Origin: Desulfuromonas acetoxidans DSM 684
GTDB taxonomy: Bacteria; Desulfobacterota; Desulfuromonadia; Desulfuromonadales; Desulfuromonadaceae
NCBI RefSeq assembly: GCF_000167355.1
Contig: NZ_AAEW02000002.1
Span: 1 to 64,000 of the forward strand
Direction of reading: 5' to 3'
Length of the DNA stretch: 64,000 nucleotides
The notes under the pieces are model-generated. The model ran no database searches and was not told the DNA's origin. It was given only the letters and a program-made list of their open reading frames with translations. Both the position numbers and the translations under genes were made by a program. Positions 38,255-48,672 of the stretch are shown piece after piece; the stretch's first letter is position 1; the number at the start of each line of letters is the position of its first letter.

Positions 38255-38917
38255 TCAAAACAGCTCCTGACAGCATCTGTCAAGAAACTGCGATACCGTG
38301 TTGGCATGACTCACTACCATGCCGTGGCCGGCCTCATCAAGAAGTTCCAGCTCAGATAACTGCGGCGGGCGAATCACCTGGTCCTGAGCTCCATGAAGGG
38401 CAAAAACCGGAACCGCAATATCCTGTTGAGGAAAATAGCTGACCGCCAGCCGCCCACCCTCTCGTACGAGCTGTGCAGGTGCTTCGAGAATCATCGTCCG
38501 ACCCAGCGCCAACTGCGCCTCAGTTCCACCACCAAACACGCGCTGCAAAAACCAACGACGAGTCAGAATATGCCGAATCACAGGATAGGGGATCCACGTC
38601 GCCCAGCGATTCAACTGCTGCCCTTTTGAGACAACCGCTTGTGACGAGACTGCGCCACTGAGTAAAACCAGCCCCCGGCAGGGGTGCTGGCGGGCAATTT
38701 CACTGGCCACCAGGCTGCCAAACGAACAGCCACCGACCACATCATCGGCAGCGACATCCAGCGCCTCAACATGACGTCGGGCATAGCAGGCCATGGTTTC
38801 CTGCCGCCGAGGAATGAGAAGTCGCGGCGTCACCAGTTCACGACACGAGCAGTTAATCCCTTGATACATCCGTTCATCCGCTGCCAAGCCGGGAAGCAAA
38901 ATAAGACGTCCGCCCAT
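38255..38917 (-). CDS. Small alpha/beta hydrolase
   Basis: 220 residues. It begins with LILLPGLAADERMY, the usual first strand and oxyanion region. The nucleophile elbow is GGCSFGS (Ser, about residue 65), the acid lies in HGAQDQVI (Asp), and the His in DEAGHGMVV. The triad is complete. Substrate unknown. It converges with the barrel operon and diverges from feoA, standing alone. The sequence is Cys-rich near residues 23-25 (NCSC) and at the C-terminus (RCC), of unknown meaning. Confidence 0.82.
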   Translation of the reverse strand: MGGRLILLPGLAADERMYQGINCSCRELVTPRLLIPRRQETMACYARRHVEALDVAADDVVGGCSFGSLVASEIARQHPCRGLVLLSGAVSSQAVVSKGQQLNRWATWIPYPVIRHILTRRWFLQRVFGGGTEAQLALGRTMILEAPAQLVREGGRLAVSYFPQQDIAVPVFALHGAQDQVIRPPQLSELELLDEAGHGMVVSHANTVSQFLDRCCQELF

Positions 38918-39034
38918 GATCTTTCCCCCAAGAGAGTTGCCTACATTTTGATGTTTTAAAAATCAACTTATCGTGTCAGTGTGTGAATCAAAAGGTCAAC
39001 ATCATAACATTAACAGCCCAACATGCGTTTGTCC

Positions 39035-39076
39035 TTGACTCACACTCCGGCAAAACTATAATGAAATACACTTTCA
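39035..39076 (+). promoter_or_regulatory. feoAB promoter with possible Fur-type operator
   Basis: TTGACT and TATAAT are separated by 16 bases. TGAAA-N5-TTTCA (39062-39076) overlaps the end of the -10 box, a good place for a repressor. Its likeness to the Fur 7-1-7 box is only partial. Confidence 0.55.
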
Positions 39077-39115
39077 AAATCAAAGAATACTCAATTTATT
39101 CAACATGGTACCCTT

Positions 39116-39355
39116 ATGAGCGCATCTATCCGTTTGTTACAAGTTCACGATAAAGCAACCATCACTTCGGTCACGGCTCCGGGGGAAATGGGACGCCGCC
39201 TGCGCGACATGGGGCTTGTTCCCGGCACTGAAATTGAAATTATCGGTCGCGCACCACTGAAAGACCCCGTCGCCTTGCGCTTACGCGGTTTCACTCTGAC
39301 ACTACGTAACAACGAGGCCGATTATATCCACGTCGCCAAGAAAGATTCGAACTGA
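39116..39355 (+). CDS. feoA: Ferrous iron transport protein A
   Basis: 79 residues, a single SH3-like FeoA domain: GEMGRRLRDMGLVPGTEIEIIGRAPLKDP (read in parts) is the family core. It is a small cytosolic partner needed for full FeoB activity. Its stop overlaps the feoB start (TGATG). Upstream are a good sigma-70 promoter and an inverted repeat. The protein starts MSASIRLL. Confidence 0.95.
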   Translation: MSASIRLLQVHDKATITSVTAPGEMGRRLRDMGLVPGTEIEIIGRAPLKDPVALRLRGFTLTLRNNEADYIHVAKKDSN

Positions 39356-41532
39356 TGCAATCCTGCCACGTCGCATTTGCCGGCAACCCGAATGCCGGCA
39401 AAACGACCTTATTCAATAATGTCACCGGGTCACGGCAACATGTTGGCAATTACCCCGGCATCACCGTCGAGCGCAAAGAAGGCCGCCTGATTCATCAGGA
39501 GACCGAACTCAATATCGTTGACCTGCCCGGATGTTACTCATTGACAGCCTACACCCAGGAAGAACTGGTTGCCCGTCAAGTTCTGGTAGAGGAACGCCCT
39601 GAACTGGTAGTCAATGTCGTTGATGCTACGAAACTTGAACGGCACCTTTACCTGACCATTCAATTTATGGAGCTTGGTGCGCCAATCCTCCTGGCGCTGA
39701 ACATGATGGACGATGTCCGCAACAAGGGAATGTCCATTGACCTGAAAAAGCTGGCCAAAGGCATGGGCTGTCCAGTGGTCGGCACCGTGGCCCGCAGTGG
39801 AGAAGGAAAGCCGGAACTGCTCGACCGCATTATCGAAGCGGCGGAAGACCAGTCTACCTGGCAACCATTGCAAATTTCCTACGGCCCGGACATTGATCCG
39901 GTGCTGGAAACACTCATCACCGCAATCGAGCAGCACCAGTTTCTGACCCAGCGCTATCCGTCACGATGGTTGGCCATCAAATACCTCGAAGACGATGAGC
40001 AAATCATTGAACAGGGCCGCAAAGAAAACCCATCCATTGCCGACGAACTCAACAGTATTGTTGAAAATCTACGTGACCACTGTGCAAAAACGTTAAACTC
40101 GTTTCCCGAAGCGATCATTGCCGACTACCGTTACGGTTTCATCCATTCTCTACTGAAACGGGGCATTGTCACCTACCCCGAAGATGTTGAACGGATGGAC
40201 CTGACCGATAACCTGGACAAGGTTCTGACCCATAAGGTTTTCGGCCCCGCCTTGATGATGATCTTGCTCTACCTGATGTTTCAGATCACATTCACACTGG
40301 GGGACTATCCTCTTCAAGCCCTTGAATTTCTGTTTTCATGGCTGGGCAGAACTGTTGGTGGCTGGCTGCCGGACGGCGGCTACCTGCAATCGCTTGTGGT
40401 CTCCGGCGTTATCGACGGCGTTGGCGGTGTCCTGAGCTTTGTCCCGCTCATTGTCATCATGTTTATCATGATCGCGTTCCTCGAAGATTGCGGCTACATG
40501 GCCCGGGTGGCCTACATGATGGACAAGATCTTTCGCACGTTTGGCTTGCACGGCAGCTCAGTCATGCCGTTTATCATCTCCGGCGGCATTGCCGGTGGAT
40601 GCGCCGTTCCAGGCGTTATGGCGGCACGCACCTTACGCAGTCCCCGCGAAAAATTAGCCACCATCCTGACCGCTCCGTTTATGCCTTGCGGCGCCAAAAT
40701 TCCGGTTTTTTTATTGCTGATTGGAGCATTCTTTGCCGAATACCGGCCTCTGATCATGTTCGGAATCACGCTGACGGCCTGGGCCATGGCATTGCTGGTT
40801 GCTCGGCTACTGCGATCAACCCTGATCCGCGGCGAATCAACGCCGTTTGTCATGGAACTTCCTCCGTACCGCTGGCCGACACTGCAGGGGATACTGATCC
40901 ACACGTGGGAACGAACCTGGGAATACATCAAGAAAGCCGGCACCGTCATTCTGGCGATCTCCATTCTGCTCTGGCTGGCCATGACCTTCCCCCGCCCCGA
41001 CCACACCCAAACCGAATCCTTTAACCTTCAACGGAGCCAACTGCAACAGCAGTTGAGGCATGCGAATACCACAGAGCAAGTTGCCCAGTTAGAAGGTCAA
41101 CTCACAGAGATTTCACGCCGTCAAAGCCTTGAGGCTCTAAAGTCCTCTGCTGCCGGCCAACTCGGAAAAATGCTTGAGCCGATCAGTTCCTGGGCCGGGT
41201 TTAACTGGCGGACCAATATCGCACTGATCGGTGGCGTCGCCGCTAAAGAAGTGATCGTTTCAACTCTGGGAACAGCCTATTCCCTTGGCGAAGTTGATTC
41301 CGACGAGCCTACCAGCCTGATTGACCGCATCGCCAAAGACAACGACTGGAACCGCATCAGTGCCATCAGTGCCATTTTGTTTGTACTGCTTTACGCCCCC
41401 TGCTTTGTCACGATTGTTGTTATGGCGCGCGAAACCTCATGGCGCTGGGCCTGTTTTGCTCTGTTTTTCAATACCGCCATCGCTTTTGGTCTAGCTACTC
41501 TGGTTTACCAGACAGGCCTGCGTCTTTTCTGA
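39355..41532 (+). CDS. feoB: Ferrous iron transport protein B
   Basis: 725 residues. The N-terminal GTPase has G1 GNPNAGKTT, G3 DLPGCYSL and G4 NMMD. A GDI/helical linker follows, then a membrane domain with the two Gate motifs (GGIAGGCAVPGVMAARTL near residue 412, and the MPCGAKIP segment). It imports Fe2+ across the inner membrane. A charged Gln-rich insert (about residues 553-590, QRSQLQQQLRHA) precedes the last helices and is longer than in the E. coli protein. It is translationally coupled to feoA. Confidence 0.96.
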   Translation: MQSCHVAFAGNPNAGKTTLFNNVTGSRQHVGNYPGITVERKEGRLIHQETELNIVDLPGCYSLTAYTQEELVARQVLVEERPELVVNVVDATKLERHLYLTIQFMELGAPILLALNMMDDVRNKGMSIDLKKLAKGMGCPVVGTVARSGEGKPELLDRIIEAAEDQSTWQPLQISYGPDIDPVLETLITAIEQHQFLTQRYPSRWLAIKYLEDDEQIIEQGRKENPSIADELNSIVENLRDHCAKTLNSFPEAIIADYRYGFIHSLLKRGIVTYPEDVERMDLTDNLDKVLTHKVFGPALMMILLYLMFQITFTLGDYPLQALEFLFSWLGRTVGGWLPDGGYLQSLVVSGVIDGVGGVLSFVPLIVIMFIMIAFLEDCGYMARVAYMMDKIFRTFGLHGSSVMPFIISGGIAGGCAVPGVMAARTLRSPREKLATILTAPFMPCGAKIPVFLLLIGAFFAEYRPLIMFGITLTAWAMALLVARLLRSTLIRGESTPFVMELPPYRWPTLQGILIHTWERTWEYIKKAGTVILAISILLWLAMTFPRPDHTQTESFNLQRSQLQQQLRHANTTEQVAQLEGQLTEISRRQSLEALKSSAAGQLGKMLEPISSWAGFNWRTNIALIGGVAAKEVIVSTLGTAYSLGEVDSDEPTSLIDRIAKDNDWNRISAISAILFVLLYAPCFVTIVVMARETSWRWACFALFFNTAIAFGLATLVYQTGLRLF

Positions 41533-41694
41533 CCTTACAACTCGGAAACAACCATAAACAGGCCTGTTGACGGGTGAGAGAACTCGCCATTTTTTTGCTA
41601 GACATGACAAGAAAACTCTGTATATTGAGAGTCAGTTTATACAATCGGGCTGGTTAGACAGCCCACGATTTAACCATGCTAAAGGAGATTTAAA

Positions 41695-41865
41695 ATGGCT
41701 TACGAAATCACTGAAGATTGCACCAGCTGCGGTGCATGTGAAGACAGCTGCCCGGTAGAGGCTATCTCTGAGGGTTCTGACAAGTACGTTATCGACGCTG
41801 ACACCTGCACTGACTGTGGTGCATGTGCTGATGCTTGCCCGGTAGGCGCAATCGTCGAAGGCTAA
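41695..41865 (+). CDS. 2[4Fe-4S] ferredoxin
   Basis: 56 residues behind AAAGGAG. Two clusters are bound by CTSCGACEDSCP and CTDCGACADACP, the clostridial-type bacterial ferredoxin pattern with full symmetry. It is a cytosolic low-potential electron carrier. It stands alone, with its own promoter region (TATATT about 70 bases upstream) and a strong terminator. The protein is short and acidic, as is usual. Confidence 0.95.
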   Translation: MAYEITEDCTSCGACEDSCPVEAISEGSDKYVIDADTCTDCGACADACPVGAIVEG

Positions 41866-41882
41866 TCGCCAAACTGTTTCAT

Positions 41883-41916
41883 AAAAAAGCGCCGGCGGCA
41901 ACGTCGGCGCTTTTTT
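41883..41916 (+). terminator. Terminator of the ferredoxin gene
   Basis: AAAAAAGCGCCG / CGGCGCTTTTTT, a classic intrinsic terminator. Confidence 0.95.
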
Positions 41917-42117
41917 ATTGTGTAGATTTAGTATCTTACACGTAATCCAGGCACTTTTTTCTTGCCCACCCACTTCGCGTCATGTTAGCGTAATCTTATG
42001 CCTGCAGTTTAGTACGGAATTTCTTTTGATTTACGGTACGAAATAACGCACCACAGAATTCCGGCTGTCGGCACACTGACAGACCGGCGCTGCCGGCTAA
42101 AAAAGGAGTAGTTCACA

Positions 42118-42318
42118 ATGGCACAAGGTTCAGTAAAGTGGTTCAATGACGCAAAAGGATTTGGTTTCATTGAGCAAGATGGTGGTCCGGATGTATTTGT
42201 TCACTTTTCAGCGATCCAAGGCGACGGCTTCAAATCCCTCGCTGAAGGCGATCGCGTCGAATTCGAAATTACTGATGGCCAGAAAGGCCCTCAAGCAGCT
42301 AACGTCATCAAGCTGTAA
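42118..42318 (+). CDS. Cold-shock domain protein (CspA family)
   Basis: 66 residues, a single OB-fold with RNP1 KGFGFIEQ and RNP2 VFVHFSAI. It binds single-stranded RNA/DNA as an RNA chaperone. A strong AAGGAG site precedes the ATG. The roughly 150-base upstream region could form the long structured leader typical of csp genes. Monocistronic, closed by a terminator. Which csp paralogue it is cannot be told. Confidence 0.94.
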   Translation: MAQGSVKWFNDAKGFGFIEQDGGPDVFVHFSAIQGDGFKSLAEGDRVEFEITDGQKGPQAANVIKL

Positions 42319-42340
42319 AAAATCGAATTAAAAAATTACA

Positions 42341-42372
42341 AAGGCCCTGCCAACCCGGCAGGGCCTTTTTTA
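42341..42372 (+). terminator. Terminator of the cold-shock gene
   Basis: AAGGCCCTGCC / GGCAGGGCCTT followed by TTTTTATT. Confidence 0.95.
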
Positions 42373-42401
42373 TTGCGGCTAAATTCCACCCCTCTTTGAC
42401 C

Positions 42402-42430
42402 TTGACACCTCTCCGGGCTGTTGCTAGGTT
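42402..42430 (+). promoter_or_regulatory. Sigma-70 promoter of serA-hisZ-purA
   Basis: TTGACA-N17-TAGGTT, about 70 bases before the serA start. Confidence 0.55.
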
Positions 42431-42499
42431 GCTTAAGGTCAAACTGTTTACATTACAAACCTCCCGATAGATGATCGACCTTGCGTCGAGGTGACCTTC

Positions 42500-44086
42500 T
42501 TGCAAGTTCTCATTTCAGACAACTTTTCCTCTGCCGGTTTAAAGCTTTTCGACGAGGCTGAAGGCATCACTGCAGACTATCAACCCGGTATCACCCACGA
42601 CAATCTTCTGAAAATCATCAACAACTATGATGCTTTGATCGTTCGCGGCGGCACCACGGTCAGCGAAGAACTGATCTTTGCCGCCAAGCGGCTGAAAATT
42701 ATCGCCCGCGCTGGCATCGGCGTTGAGAACATCGCCATGGACGCGGCCAACATAAAGGGCATCGTTGTCACCAACACCCCACTGGGGAGCACCACAACAA
42801 TTGCCGAGCATGCCATCGCAATGATGATGTCCCTAGCTCGCCTGATTCCTCAAGCCCATGAATCAATGAGCCAAGGGAAATGGCAGTCAACAGAATTCCT
42901 CGGTTCGGATATCAACGATAAAACACTCGGTGTCATCGGCGGCGGAAAAATTGGCCGTCGTGTCATTGAATACGCTCGCGGCCTGCATATGCATGTCAAC
43001 CTTTACGATCCCTATCTTTCCGAAGAGGTGATTACGCGACTGGGGGCCAGTAAAGTCTCACTTGAAGATCTTTTATCAACGGCGGATTTCATCTCGCTCC
43101 ACCTGCCGCTGACACTGGAAACGGAACAGATCCTCAACGCCGAAACGTTTGCCATGGTTAAACCCGGCTGCCGTTTGATCAACTGCGCCCTTGGGGGTCT
43201 GATCAATGAAGACGATCTGGTCAACGCACTGACAGATGGGACCTTTGCCGGTGCAGCGCTTGATACCTTTGCAACGGAACCCCCGGCACCGGACAACCGG
43301 TTGTTACACATGGACAATGTCATCTGCACACCACATCTGCGGGCAGCGACAGTGGATGCCCAGACCAACGTGACGGTCCAGGCGGCCCACCAAGTGATTG
43401 ACTTTCTCACCAATAAAACCGTGCGCAACGCCCTGAACGTTCCATCCATCAGCATTGACCACCTTGAGGCCATGCGCCCCTATCTCGACATGGCTGAACG
43501 CATGGGACTATTTCTCGCTCAACTATTGCACATGCCGTTTAATGCCATCACCATTGAATACAGCGGCGACCTCACCAGCCACCCGATGGAACCGATGACA
43601 ATGACGCTGCTCAAGGGCTTTCTCACTCCAATCATCGGCAACCGGATTAACTATGTCAACGCCACTCATGTTGTACGGGAACGGGGAATAACTGTCACTG
43701 AAACGCGCAGAAATGTTGCCGACGGCTTCTCGAACATGATAGAGTTGATCGTTTCGGGAGAACAGGGAAGCCAATCGGTGCGCGGCGCCATCTTTAACAA
43801 CCGTGAGTGCCGCATTATCGGTGTGGATGATTATGCCATTGAGACGATTCCGAGCGGGCACCTTCTGGTGGTCCGCAACCTGGACCGTCCCGGCGTAATC
43901 GCCCTGCTCGGACGCTTATTGGCAGAAGCTGAGATCAATGTCGCGATGATGAATTTATCACGACAAAAATCCACCGGGGACGCCATGAGCCTGGTCACTG
44001 TGGATCACAAAATCCCAGAACAGGTCATGGAAGAATTGCGTCGACACGACAGCATTCTCTCCGCCGTTCAGATTGATCTCCCATAA
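42500..44086 (+). CDS. serA: D-3-phosphoglycerate dehydrogenase
   Basis: 528 residues from a TTG eight bases after GAGG, giving the canonical N-terminus QVLISDNFS; a GTG three codons earlier is the alternative. It starts serine synthesis by oxidising 3-phosphoglycerate. Seen in order: the substrate domain, the NAD domain with GGGKIGRRV (about residue 145), catalytic residues including the His of CTPHLRAAT, an allosteric substrate-binding domain (about 320-445) and a C-terminal ACT domain (LLVVRNLDRPGVIALLG region) for serine feedback. This is the long, four-domain SerA type. hisZ follows 70 bases later. Confidence 0.93.
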   Translation: MQVLISDNFSSAGLKLFDEAEGITADYQPGITHDNLLKIINNYDALIVRGGTTVSEELIFAAKRLKIIARAGIGVENIAMDAANIKGIVVTNTPLGSTTTIAEHAIAMMMSLARLIPQAHESMSQGKWQSTEFLGSDINDKTLGVIGGGKIGRRVIEYARGLHMHVNLYDPYLSEEVITRLGASKVSLEDLLSTADFISLHLPLTLETEQILNAETFAMVKPGCRLINCALGGLINEDDLVNALTDGTFAGAALDTFATEPPAPDNRLLHMDNVICTPHLRAATVDAQTNVTVQAAHQVIDFLTNKTVRNALNVPSISIDHLEAMRPYLDMAERMGLFLAQLLHMPFNAITIEYSGDLTSHPMEPMTMTLLKGFLTPIIGNRINYVNATHVVRERGITVTETRRNVADGFSNMIELIVSGEQGSQSVRGAIFNNRECRIIGVDDYAIETIPSGHLLVVRNLDRPGVIALLGRLLAEAEINVAMMNLSRQKSTGDAMSLVTVDHKIPEQVMEELRRHDSILSAVQIDLP

Positions 44087-44156
44087 GCCATTCGATACGG
44101 TTCATTTACTATTTAAGATCCCAAAGGCGGCCGTGCTGCCACAAGAAGAGAGCATC

Positions 44157-45437
44157 ATGAAAACAACCGCAACCATTGAAGCGATGATCCCCAAGGGAGT
44201 AAAAGACTTTCTGCCCCTCAATTCAGTAAAGATTGAACACCTAAAAAGCTGTCTGCACGACGTATTCAAGCAGTGGGGATTCCAGCCGATCACACCGCCG
44301 TCCCTCGAATTCCTCGATGTTTTGGAACAGGGTCTCGGCAATGATCTTAAAGAGTGCACACTGCGCTTTGATGATCGCCAAAGTGGTAAGCTGCTGGCCT
44401 TTCCTCCTGACATCACGCCACAAGTCGCGCGGATTTTCGCCACCCGTCTCAAGGAAGCTCCACTCCCGCAGCGGTTGTGCTATTCGTGCCGCGTATTGCG
44501 TCATACCGAAGAGCAGGCCGGAAAAGATCGGGAAGTTTTTCAATCCGGTGTTGAACTGATCGGCCACAACGGGCCTCAAGCAGATGCTGAAATGATCGCG
44601 ATGGCGCTGGAATGCTTTGACCGCCTTGCCACACCGCAATACACCATTGATATTGGTCAAGTTGAATTTTACCGCGGGGCACTCAACTCCCTCAACCTTA
44701 CCCCGCAGGATCTTTGCGCCGTTCAGCAAGATATTCTGCGCAAAGACAGTTCAAGCCTGAAACAACATCTCGAAACGCTGAACATCAGTGACGCAGAAAA
44801 AGATGAAATCCTTGCCCTGCCTCGCCTGTTTGGCAACCGCAGCGTTCTTGATCAGGCGGCAACCGTCGTTACTAACGATCGCTCAAAACGCGCTCTGGAC
44901 GACCTGCACAGCGTTCTGAAAACACTGGAGATTTATGGTGTTGATCAGCATATTACCGTTGACTTAGGCGAACTGCGCGGTCTTGACTACTATACCGGCA
45001 TCACGTTCCAAGGCTTCCTGAGTGGTTACGGTCAAGCGGTTTGCCTCGGTGGCCGCTATGACAATTTGACCGCTGGATATGGATTGCAAGCACCGGCAAC
45101 CGGGTTTGCGTTCAACCTGCTCAACCTGCTGTTTTCCATGTCTGACGAGTTGAGCCAAACTATTCAGCCGGCAACGGAAATCCTCATCCACTGCTGCGAC
45201 AACGAAACAGGTCAAGCCCACAGCGTCGCACGCCAGTTAAGGGCTCAAGGTCGCTCGGTCTGTATCGACATCCCACGGACATTGGAGCAAGCACAAACAT
45301 ACGCCAAGAAAATGAACTTTACATATTTAATGACCGTTACAGCGACTTCGGACCAAATCGAAGTAAAAACGCTGAGCGATGGCCAGAACACCACCATATC
45401 GATGGCCGAGCTGACCAGTGGTCAAATTAAGCTGTAG
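44157..45437 (+). CDS. hisZ: ATP phosphoribosyltransferase regulatory subunit
   Basis: 426 residues, a HisRS-like protein lacking the C-terminal tRNA-binding domain in its usual form. PKGVKDFLP opens the class II fold, with motif 2-like YSCRVLRHTEEQAGKDREVFQSG and the later LRGLDYYTGITFQGF and LGGGRYDNL-like CLGGRYDNL segments. HisZ pairs with short-form HisG to start histidine synthesis; hisG is not in the window. A true histidyl-tRNA synthetase is the main alternative; the position between serA and purA and the divergent motifs favour HisZ. Confidence 0.87.
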   Translation: MKTTATIEAMIPKGVKDFLPLNSVKIEHLKSCLHDVFKQWGFQPITPPSLEFLDVLEQGLGNDLKECTLRFDDRQSGKLLAFPPDITPQVARIFATRLKEAPLPQRLCYSCRVLRHTEEQAGKDREVFQSGVELIGHNGPQADAEMIAMALECFDRLATPQYTIDIGQVEFYRGALNSLNLTPQDLCAVQQDILRKDSSSLKQHLETLNISDAEKDEILALPRLFGNRSVLDQAATVVTNDRSKRALDDLHSVLKTLEIYGVDQHITVDLGELRGLDYYTGITFQGFLSGYGQAVCLGGRYDNLTAGYGLQAPATGFAFNLLNLLFSMSDELSQTIQPATEILIHCCDNETGQAHSVARQLRAQGRSVCIDIPRTLEQAQTYAKKMNFTYLMTVTATSDQIEVKTLSDGQNTTISMAELTSGQIKL

Positions 45438-46751
<1,314 letters not shown>

Positions 46752-46775
46752 TTTATTTTAGGTTAGAAAAAAGGG

Positions 46776-46804
46776 TTGACTTCAATAGGGTCATCACGTA
46801 TAAC
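46776..46804 (+). promoter_or_regulatory. Promoter for the tRNA-Lys/tRNA-Glu unit
   Basis: TTGACT-N17-TATAAC, ending 12 bases before tRNA-Lys. Confidence 0.8.
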
Positions 46805-46816
46805 ACTCCTCGTTGT

Positions 46817-46892
46817 GAGCCGGTAGCTCAGTTGGTAGAGCATCTGACTTTTAATCAGATGGTCGTGGGTTCGATCCCCCCCCGGCTCACCA
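46817..46892 (+). tRNA. tRNA-Lys(UUU)
   Basis: 76 bases including encoded CCA. Acceptor GAGCCGG / CCGGCTC, anticodon arm CTGACTTTTAATCAG with anticodon TTT, T-arm GGTTCGATCC. Confidence 0.96.
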
Positions 46893-46905
46893 TTTTTATA
46901 CATAA

Positions 46906-46983
46906 GTCCCTATCGTCTAGCCTGGCCCAGGACACCGCCCTTTCACGGCGGCGACGGGGGTTCGAATCCCCCTGGGGACGCCA
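46906..46983 (+). tRNA. tRNA-Glu(UUC)
   Basis: 78 bases with CCA. Acceptor GTCCCTA / TGGGGAC (one G-T), anticodon loop CTTTCAC with anticodon TTC, T-arm GGTTCGAATCC. It is the last core gene before the accessory region, so its 3' end is a natural candidate attachment site. Confidence 0.96.
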
Positions 46984-46991
46984 AAGCATAT

Positions 46992-47024
46992 AGCCCTGCT
47001 GATCACTGATCGGCAGGGCTTTTT
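46992..47024 (+). terminator. Terminator after tRNA-Glu
   Basis: AGCCCTGC / GCAGGGCT followed by TTTTT. Confidence 0.88.
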
Positions 47025-47486
47025 ACTTTCTTATCAGTATGTTACAAACCTGCACCACCAATCAAACCACCCCCAGCATCTCGTTTCGCTTAGTTCATCC
47101 TTCCCACAGATTAAAAAAATCCCCCAGATCCAAACTACTCCATTTTTGGCAAAAATCCGCCCAGAGTTACCGACACAATCCAACTACGGATTCCTCACAA
47201 GGTTGGTTGTAGGTTGGTCTGATTTCTTTTAGATTGATCCCAGATTGACCCACATACCATTTCGTCAGAGAGAATCCTCTATGACTTTCCTACCCAGCTA
47301 CCAGTGCGCGTGAGCAATGGATCAACTTCCTTTACCGTCACCTACTCGGTTAAAATACCCCTTGTGACATCTTCAAACGAAACACAGCAAAGGTCCGTGA
47401 TCTGCAGTCCCCGTTTCCGTATATATCGACCTGTTCAAATAGATATTACCTCCTTGATATCAACCCTATCTACGGAGGTAACCCTT
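47025..47486. other. Gene-free stretch at the start of the accessory region
   Basis: About 460 bases with no credible gene. GGTTGGTTGTAGGTTGGT shows short GGTTG iterations; otherwise I see no clear hairpin or promoter. The left attachment site of the element may lie here or in tRNA-Glu. Confidence 0.4.
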
Positions 47487-47843
47487 ATGAAACAGTACGC
47501 TTGCTTGAAAGACATTCAACAATCCGACCTTGCCCCACCACTTGCAGCATTGATTGAACAGATCCTGACTGTTGAACTATCGATCGCTCACAGTTCCCGC
47601 CTTGAAGCCGATGACGGCGCGGTCTTCCTTCTGGAGCATTGCGACACGGATAAAACCGTGATCAACCAATTCGGGGCAATGTTTCATCGTATTCCATTTG
47701 AAAGCATTGAGCATATTTCCAACGCCGAGGCGTATCTGTGCCGACTGCTGCGTGACAATCAGTGTGTAATCACCCTTATTATCCCGGACAAGAAATGGCT
47801 CCCTGATAGCTGGCGAAAGAAAATCACGGAGGAACTGTCATGA
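47487..47843 (+). CDS. Hypothetical protein, first gene of a small accessory operon
   Basis: 118 residues from the ATG behind ACGGAGG; in-frame codons further upstream look non-coding. Family not recognised. It is a soluble, mixed alpha/beta sequence with no signal peptide or membrane helix, and it ends WRKKITEELS. The stop overlaps the next start by 4 bases (ATGA), so it is co-translated with the YkvA-type gene. Small coupled hypothetical genes of this kind are common in integrative elements. Confidence 0.65.
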   Translation: MKQYACLKDIQQSDLAPPLAALIEQILTVELSIAHSSRLEADDGAVFLLEHCDTDKTVINQFGAMFHRIPFESIEHISNAEAYLCRLLRDNQCVITLIIPDKKWLPDSWRKKITEELS

Positions 47844-48202
47844 GTCTTCCCACCTTCCCCGACTACGAAAGGCATTACAGTTCCGAGAAGCTGACGATGA
47901 AATTGCAAGATCTCTCGGGCCGAGCGTTACGTCTGATCGTACTTAAGGCCTGCTTGCTATATGAGCTGCTCAAGGCCAAGGAAACACCCTACGCCGTTAG
48001 ACTTTCTATTATCGCCGTTCTGGGTTATCTGATCTGCCCGATAGATGCGATACCCGACCCGTTACCGGGTGGCTTTGTTGACGACATTGCTCTGATGACG
48101 GGGATACTGGCATCCCTCAATAACCTGATAAGCCGGGAGATCAAACAATGCGCGGAAGAACGTGCTGAACAGTTTGGTCACAGCTCAGGAGACTTACCAT
48201 GA
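47840..48202 (+). CDS. YkvA-family (DUF1232) membrane protein
   Basis: 120 residues. The DUF1232 core GYLICPIDAIPDPLPGGFVDDIALM (read in parts, about 70-95) is clear, with a hydrophobic segment before it. The family is found near toxin/antitoxin and mobile genes as well as in chromosomes; the function is unknown. It overlaps both neighbours by 4 bases (ATGA each), indicating a tight three-gene operon. Confidence 0.82.
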   Translation: MSLPTFPDYERHYSSEKLTMKLQDLSGRALRLIVLKACLLYELLKAKETPYAVRLSIIAVLGYLICPIDAIPDPLPGGFVDDIALMTGILASLNNLISREIKQCAEERAEQFGHSSGDLP

Positions 48203-48582
48203 TCCGTATTACATCGACCCAACAGGCAGAATCCCTCAAGGGGATTCTGCCTGAACTTGTCATCAAGCGGATGCAAGAGTTTGAAGGCACAGACGATATC
48301 TATGATCCAGACATCTTCGGCTATCTGATCTGGCTGGAGCCGGGTGATGACCTGACTCAATTAACCGACCTGGCTCAAGGCGGCCTTTATGACCTGTTGG
48401 ACAATGAATGGCTGGGCTTCGAGCATGTTGAGCTCCACCGCGAAGTAGGCCGGGATATTTACGAAATGGTGGTCGCTATTGATGCTGACAAGACCATCGC
48501 GGTTTTTCTGGAAGCTGGTCCTTGGCTTGATCTGCATCTGATCGAAGTTCTCAAGGCGGAAGCTGCGGCTCACTCTTCTTAA
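48199..48582 (+). CDS. Hypothetical acidic protein
   Basis: 127 residues, strongly acidic, no signal peptide or membrane helix. Family not recognised. Segments such as DPDIFGYLIWLEPGDDLTQL and VVAIDADKTIAVFLEAGPWLD read as an ordinary globular domain. It is the third member of the coupled operon with the YkvA-type gene; the start overlaps the previous stop. Confidence 0.65.
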   Translation: MIRITSTQQAESLKGILPELVIKRMQEFEGTDDIYDPDIFGYLIWLEPGDDLTQLTDLAQGGLYDLLDNEWLGFEHVELHREVGRDIYEMVVAIDADKTIAVFLEAGPWLDLHLIEVLKAEAAAHSS

Positions 48583-48672
48583 CCTTTCACACAAACAGCG
48601 AATAAACTTCATGAACCAATGCGCCCTGATCCCTTATCGGATCAGGGCTCTATTTTTATCAAGGAGTCTTAC

